This document shows, piece after piece, positions 59,592 through 64,000 of a stretch of DNA of 64,000 nt (position 1 is its first letter; each line of letters begins with the position of its first letter). The notes under the pieces were generated by a model, which saw nothing but the letters and a program-made list of their open reading frames with translations, was not told the DNA's origin and ran no database searches. The stretch covers positions 12,369,782 to 12,433,781 of the forward strand of contig CM041545.1 in assembly GCA_023238725.1 (NCBI GenBank), written 5' to 3'. The position numbers and the translations under genes were made by a program. Source of the DNA: Scortum barcoo (taxonomy: Eukaryota > Chordata > Actinopteri > Centrarchiformes > Terapontidae).

Positions 59592-60325
59592 CCTTGTGAA
59601 ATCAGTTTTGTGACTCACGGTGGTGACTTCTGAATCTGACACGAAAAGGGAGAAATGTTACGGACAGTCAGTAAAAACCAAAGGAAGATCCACTGATAGG
59701 CAGGGACAGCAAACTGGGAGCTGTGGTTCTGACTATGCTAATGTAGGTATGAGAGCGCCTCTATGTGGTGGTTTCACAATGCAGCAGGCTTCACATCTTG
59801 CATGAGCCTCCTCCTCCTCCCTCCTCCTCGTCCCCCCCCCCACACACCTTTCCTGTGTGCCTGTCTCAGTGTGAACCCCTCCGACACTATAACACAACTC
59901 AGAAAAACTTAAAAGGGAAGAAGAAAAAGAAACGGGTTGGGGGGATTTTTACAAAGGTACTCTAGTGTTTATTACTCTGAATGAGTGAGGGTAACTGGGC
60001 ATTTGCAGTTTGTAACGCTGCCCACACATTACACTTAAGATGCTCCTATTTCTCCTGTATTTCTGTTCTGTCGAGTACTCTTTGTTCCTACCTCCCTTGG
60101 CATTTTCAGTTTTTATTTTGTTTTTTTTGTTTGTTTGTTTTTTTGTATTTGAATCTATATTTACTGTTTAGACTGTTGCTGAACCTCTCTGTGATATCAA
60201 AACAAAAGAAAATTAACAAAAAAAACACCAAGTGTCTTAAAATATTGTATCGCCATCGTTTTTAATGCCAAGTACTACTTGTAAATGTTTGTGTATCAAA
60301 TGTGGCCTCAAATGAAACTGAATTA

Positions 60326-60326
<1 letters not shown>

Positions 60327-60379
<53 letters not shown>
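60327..60379 (+). repeat. (ATT)n microsatellite
   Basis: About 17 to 18 uninterrupted ATT units, roughly 75 bp upstream of a candidate polyadenylation signal. Confidence 0.95.
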
Positions 60380-60453
60380 GATTTGAGCAATTATTTTAAA
60401 CAAGTGCTGTAGACCACTGCTGTGAAAGTAGTCGATTCTGTTCATTGATATGT

Positions 60454-60459
60454 AATAAA
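60454..60459 (+). terminator. candidate polyadenylation signal AATAAA
   Basis: AATAAA inside 'gtaataaatatttaag', followed within 30 to 50 bases by T-rich sequence ('ggctattttttattgttgttc'). A plausible distal 3' end of GARNL3. Confidence 0.4.
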
Positions 60460-60887
60460 TATTTAAGAAATTTGAATCGTTTGGCTATTTTTTATTGTTG
60501 TTCTTTGAATATTGTCTGATATTGTTACTAATTATATGCCTTACACAGGAAATGTTGAACACTATAGGACTACCATCAGATTTGTTCATTCATTTTGGAA
60601 TAATCAGTTTCCCACAATGCACCGGGAGCCATAAGCTGATGTTAAGGCATAAGCAGCTCGCACAGATCAATGTTTTGAACAAATATTAAGTGGACGAATA
60701 CGCTGAATACTGTGTCTGAGGTGTTTGATGCAACCGTGCACCAACTACTTTATTTGAAAAGGAGCCATTAGTGGAAAACAAACCGCTGATGTGTGACTGC
60801 AATCTTTGTTTAGATTACATTAAATCAACTTTAAATCAGTAGTTCAGATTTGTTTTTATCTGCACAAAAGCACTCAAGATTTCTCCA

Positions 60888-60900
60888 GGGGAACAATATG
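60888..60900. repeat. Rex3 target-site duplication, 3' side
   Basis: GGGGAACAATATG, identical to 63244-63256. Confidence 0.93.
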
Positions 60901-60909
60901 CCATCCATG

Positions 60910-61860
60910 CATCCATCTTCATCCGCTTGATCCAGGACCGGGTCGCGGAGGCAGCAGTCTGAGCAGAGATGCCCAGACTTCCCTCACCCCAGACACTTCC
61001 TGCCAGCTCTTCCGGGGGACCCCGAGGCGTTCCCAGGCCAGCCAGAGAGACATAGTCTCTCCAGTGTGTCCTGGGTCTTCCCCGGGGCCTCCTCCCGGTG
61101 GGACATGCCTGGAACACCTCCCTAGGGAGGCGTCCAGGGGGCCATCCAAAACAGATGCCCAAGCCACCTCAGCTGACTCCTCTCGATGTGAAGGAGCAGC
61201 GGCTCTACTCCGAGCTCCTCCCGAGTGACTGAGCTTCTCACCCTATCTCTAAGGGAGCGCCCAGCCACCCTGCGGAGGAAACTCATTTCGGCCGCTTGTA
61301 TCCGCGATCTTGTCCTTTCGGTCATTACCCAAAGTTCATGACCATAGGTGAGGGTGGGAGCACGTAGATTGACCGGTAAATCGAGAACTTCGCCTTTCGA
61401 CTCAGCTCCTTCTTCACCACGACGGTCCGGAACACTGACCGCATAACTGCGGACGCTGCACCAATCCGCCTGTCAATCTCACGCTCCATCTTCTCGCAAA
61501 GCATAGATGAAATCCTGTGGTTCCCAAACTGGACTCCCTCCGGCCCCTGGCTACGCCTAGAAATCCTGTCCATAAAGATTATGAACAGGACCGGTGACAA
61601 AGGGCAGCCCTGCCGGAGTCCAACATGCACTGGGAACAGGTCTGACTTACTGCCGGCAATGCGAACCAAGCTCCAGCTCCAGGTCGTACAGAGACCGAAC
61701 AGCCCTTAGCAAAGGCCCCCGGACCCCATACTAGCTCACGGAGCACCCCCATAGAATACCACGAGGGACACGGTCGAATGCCTTCTCCAGATCCACAAAG
61801 CACATGTGGACTGGTTGGGCAAACTCCCATAAACCCTATGGGAAAAAAGCCTAGGACCTA
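60910..61860 (-). pseudogene. Rex3 reverse-transcriptase and C-terminal remnant
   Basis: Minus-strand fragments include VGLRQGCPLSPVLFIIFMDR (RT motif B region, 61579-61669), then EKMEREIDRRIGAASAVMRS and the C-terminal AAEMSFLRRVAGRSLRDRVR block (61122-61325). The catalytic F/YADD block expected between the first two is missing at a junction near 61494-61502, and the N-terminal half of RT is missing near 61835-61865. Frameshifts are also present. Confidence 0.87.
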
Positions 61861-62357
61861 GACCGATAGTCCTCCTCCATGGCCTCACCACCGAACTCCT
61901 CCCAGACCCGAGTTTTTGCCTCCAGGACAGTCCGGGCTGCGGCTTGCTTTGGCCTGCCGGTACCCGTCAACTGCGTCAGGAGTCCCACAGGCCAACATGG
62001 CCCGATGGTAGGACTCCTTCTTCAGCCTGACAGCATCCCTTACTTCCGGTGTCCACCACTGGGTTCAGGGGGTTGCCGCCACGACAGGCACCAGAGACCT
62101 TGTGTCCACAACTTCGAACTGCTCGCGTCGACAATGGAGGCAGAGAACATGGTCCACTCAGGACTCAATGTCCCCAGCCTCCCTCGGAATCTGTGAGAAG
62201 TTCTCCCAGGAGGTGGGAGTTGAAGACCTCCCTGACAGAGGGCTCGGCCAGACGTTCCCAACAGACCCTCACAATACGTTTGGGTCTGCCAGGTCTGTCC
62301 AACTTCCTCCTCTGCCAGCGGATCCAACTCACCACCAGGTGGTGATCAGTTGACAGC

Positions 62358-63050
62358 TCAGTCCCCTCTCTTTACCCGAGTGTCCAAGACATACGGCCGG
62401 AGATCAGATGAAACGACAACAAAGTCGATCATCGACCTCCGACCTAGGGTGTCCTGGTGCCACGTGCACTGATGGACACCCTTATGCTCAAACATGGTGT
62501 TCATTATGGACAAACTGTGACTAGCACAGAAGTCCAATAACAGAACACCACTTGGGTTCAGATCGGGGAGGCTGTTCCTCCCGATCACGCCCCTCAAGGT
62601 ATCACTGTAAATCGCCGCCTAGTAGAACAACAATGGAGTCCCCAGTTGGAGCACTATCAAGTACCCCTCCCAGAGACTCCAAGAAGGCCGGGTACTTTGT
62701 ACTGTACTGCTGTTCGGCCCGTAGGCACAAACAACAGCAAGAGACCTATCCCTGACCTGAAGGCGCAGGGAAGCGAACCCTCTCGTTCACCGGGGTGAAC
62801 TCCAACACATGGCGGCTGAGCTGGGGAGCTATAAGCAAGCCCACACCAGCTCCGCTGCCGCTCACCCTGGGCAACTCCAGAGTAGTGGAGGGTCCAGCCC
62901 CTCTCAAGGAGCTGGGTTCCAGAGCCCAAGCTGTGCGTGGAGGTGAGCCCGACTATCTCTAGCTGATACCTCTCAACCTCCCGCAAGACGGTTGCAGCTC
63001 AGGCTCCTTCCCCTCCAGCGAGGTGACATTCCATGTCCCTATGGCCAGAG
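62358..63050 (-). pseudogene. Rex3 endonuclease-domain remnant
   Basis: Minus-strand fragments such as GVIGRNSLPDLNPSGVLLLD and TWHQDTLGRRSMIDFVVVSS (positions 62358-62597) match the apurinic-like endonuclease of RTE elements. Upstream fragments at 62657-62986 continue it in other frames, so the reading frame is broken. Confidence 0.85.
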
Positions 63051-63243
63051 TTTTGGTCCAGGGATTGGGTCGCGTTGAGGCCCCCTGCCACGACTGCTAC
63101 CCAAACCACATTGCACCGGGCCCTCCTCATGGACCTTCCTGTGGTGTGGTGAGCCTACTGGAAGGCGGGCCCACGCTTGCCATTTTGGGCTGATCCAGGG
63201 CACACACACCTCTACCACAGTAAGGTGGCGGTTCAAGGAAGGG

Positions 63244-63256
63244 GGGGAACAATATG
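63244..63256. repeat. Rex3 target-site duplication, 5' side
   Basis: GGGGAACAATATG, identical to 60888-60900. Confidence 0.93.
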
Positions 63257-63429
63257 GAAATTATGTAATTATCGGATCTTGTCATGATTACTGCATTATT
63301 ACATGATTACATATATTATGAATATTATGTATATTTGACATGCATCAACACAAAGTGCAATGAAATGCTATGTATTATATTCCGGCAAAACACAGGGGAG
63401 CTGAAATGCATTGCCAGAATATGAATATG

Positions 63430-63620
63430 AATACGAACAACTTTATTAATCCCAGAAGGAAATTGTTTTGTACAAAGCCAGAGTACAATACAGTAACAAT
63501 AAATAATAATAAAAATAGTCTAAAAAGTAAAAATAAGAAGATACAAATACAAATTTAAGTGTCCTAAGTAAGTAACAAGTGAAAATAAGAAGTGCACGGG
63601 AGTTGTCGCATAGTGAGAAC
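63430..63620. repeat. retroposon-derived repeat tail
   Basis: 'aacaactttattaatcccag', 'aaggaaattgttttgtaca' and a following A-rich stretch resemble the termini of teleost LINE/SINE-derived repeats. It shares the 'acaactttattaat' start with 45955-46108. Confidence 0.5.
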
Positions 63621-63770
63621 GAGCCAGTTTGATTGACATTTGCATAGAAAAAAATATATATATTTCCAAGAAAAAAAGACACATGAAGACTATTGCACAT
63701 AATAATAAAAATAATAAAAACTATTTTATGAATATACTATCACCTATAAAACTGTCAGTGTACATATATG

Positions 63771-63774
<4 letters not shown>

Positions 63775-63842
<68 letters not shown>

Positions 63843-63850
63843 ATATATTA
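63775..63850. repeat. (TA)n microsatellite
   Basis: About 30 uninterrupted TA units plus flanking TATG steps. Confidence 0.97.
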
Positions 63851-64000
63851 TTTACACATAAATATAGAAAATATATTGCACATGAGATGGTTATGGACAG
63901 ATATTTACAGATATATTGTTAATCTTATTTACAGTAGGGTGTGTGTTTTATATAAGAAAATGATCGACAAGTGAAGAAGAGAACAAAGCACTAAAATAGC

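Larger units (their letters stand above)
56538..60475 (+). other. probable GARNL3 3' UTR (long) with repeats
   Basis: No gene is recognised between the stop codon and an AATAAA at 60454-60459. Other AATAAA hexamers occur near 57820 and 59034, so shorter transcripts are possible. The tract contains TA/TG repeats near 59545 and an (ATT)n repeat near its end. Confidence 0.4.
60901..63243 (-). mobile_element. Rex3 (RTE-clade) non-LTR retrotransposon, internally deleted
   Basis: The minus strand carries Rex3-type endonuclease and reverse-transcriptase fragments and ends at the low coordinate in a GATG-type tail (60901-60917), a hallmark of Rex3. It is flanked by a perfect 13-bp duplication, GGGGAACAATATG, at 60888-60900 and 63244-63256. 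The site of a widely used Rex3 PCR primer, as remembered, is present at 61592-61612. The 2343-bp copy is shorter than a complete element and lacks parts of the reverse transcriptase. It lies downstream of GARNL3 in opposite orientation. Confidence 0.93.
60476..64000. other. downstream intergenic region
   Basis: Outside the Rex3 copy it is AT-rich with a retroposon-tail-like segment at 63430-63620 and an AT repeat at 63775-63850. No neighbouring gene is seen. Confidence 0.8.

Noticed and set aside
63629..63974. Open frames made of alternating Ile-Tyr
   Set aside because: Direct translation of the (TA)n repeat.
1..64000. Search by eye for CRISPR arrays, tRNA and rRNA genes, or a neighbouring gene such as SLC2A8 or RALGPS1
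   Set aside because: No spaced direct repeats, cloverleaf genes or rRNA-like stretches were seen, and no exon of a neighbouring gene was recognised.

Overview
This looks like nuclear DNA of a teleost fish. The evidence is short GT-AG exons of one vertebrate gene, many (TG)n/(CA)n microsatellites, a Tc1/mariner element of the fish Passport-like type, a Rex3 (RTE-clade) retrotransposon and many dispersed repeats familiar from teleost genomes. There are no bacterial features, CRISPR arrays, or tRNA or rRNA genes that I can recognise.

One protein-coding gene fills most of the window: GARNL3 (GTPase-activating Rap/Ran-GAP domain-like 3), plus strand. I placed 31 coding exons by reading frame, splice sites and my memory of the vertebrate protein. 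The exon phases chain without a break from an ATG at 5532 to a TGA at 56535-56537, giving 3066 nt or 1021 residues, close to the roughly 1013 residues of the mammalian protein as I remember it. Exons 3-31 are very secure. Exon 1 and the acceptor of exon 2 are inferred. The protein has a Rap-GAP domain in its N-terminal third, with the catalytic asparagine motif in exon 12, a citron-homology (CNH) domain in the middle, and a low-complexity tail rich in serine and charged residues.

Layout: 1-5170 is upstream sequence with repeats. 5171-6350 is a GC-richer, microsatellite-bearing probable promoter and 5' UTR with exon 1. 5582-26532 is two large introns separated by tiny exon 2. 26533-38781 holds the N-terminal region and Rap-GAP exons, with the Tc1 element in intron 5. 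42435-49139 holds the linker and CNH exons. 49553-56537 holds the C-terminal tail exons. 56538 to about 60475 is a probable long 3' UTR. 60476-64000 is intergenic, with a Rex3 copy flanked by a 13-bp target-site duplication and an AT-repeat block.

I do not see a previously undescribed system. The points most worth a second look are a (TG)n tract sitting directly on the exon 4 acceptor, two alternative acceptors for exon 2 of which only one keeps frame, paired RFX-like X-boxes in intron 25, a frame-neutral 60-nt cassette exon, and several short inverted-repeat elements, one of which fills most of intron 9.
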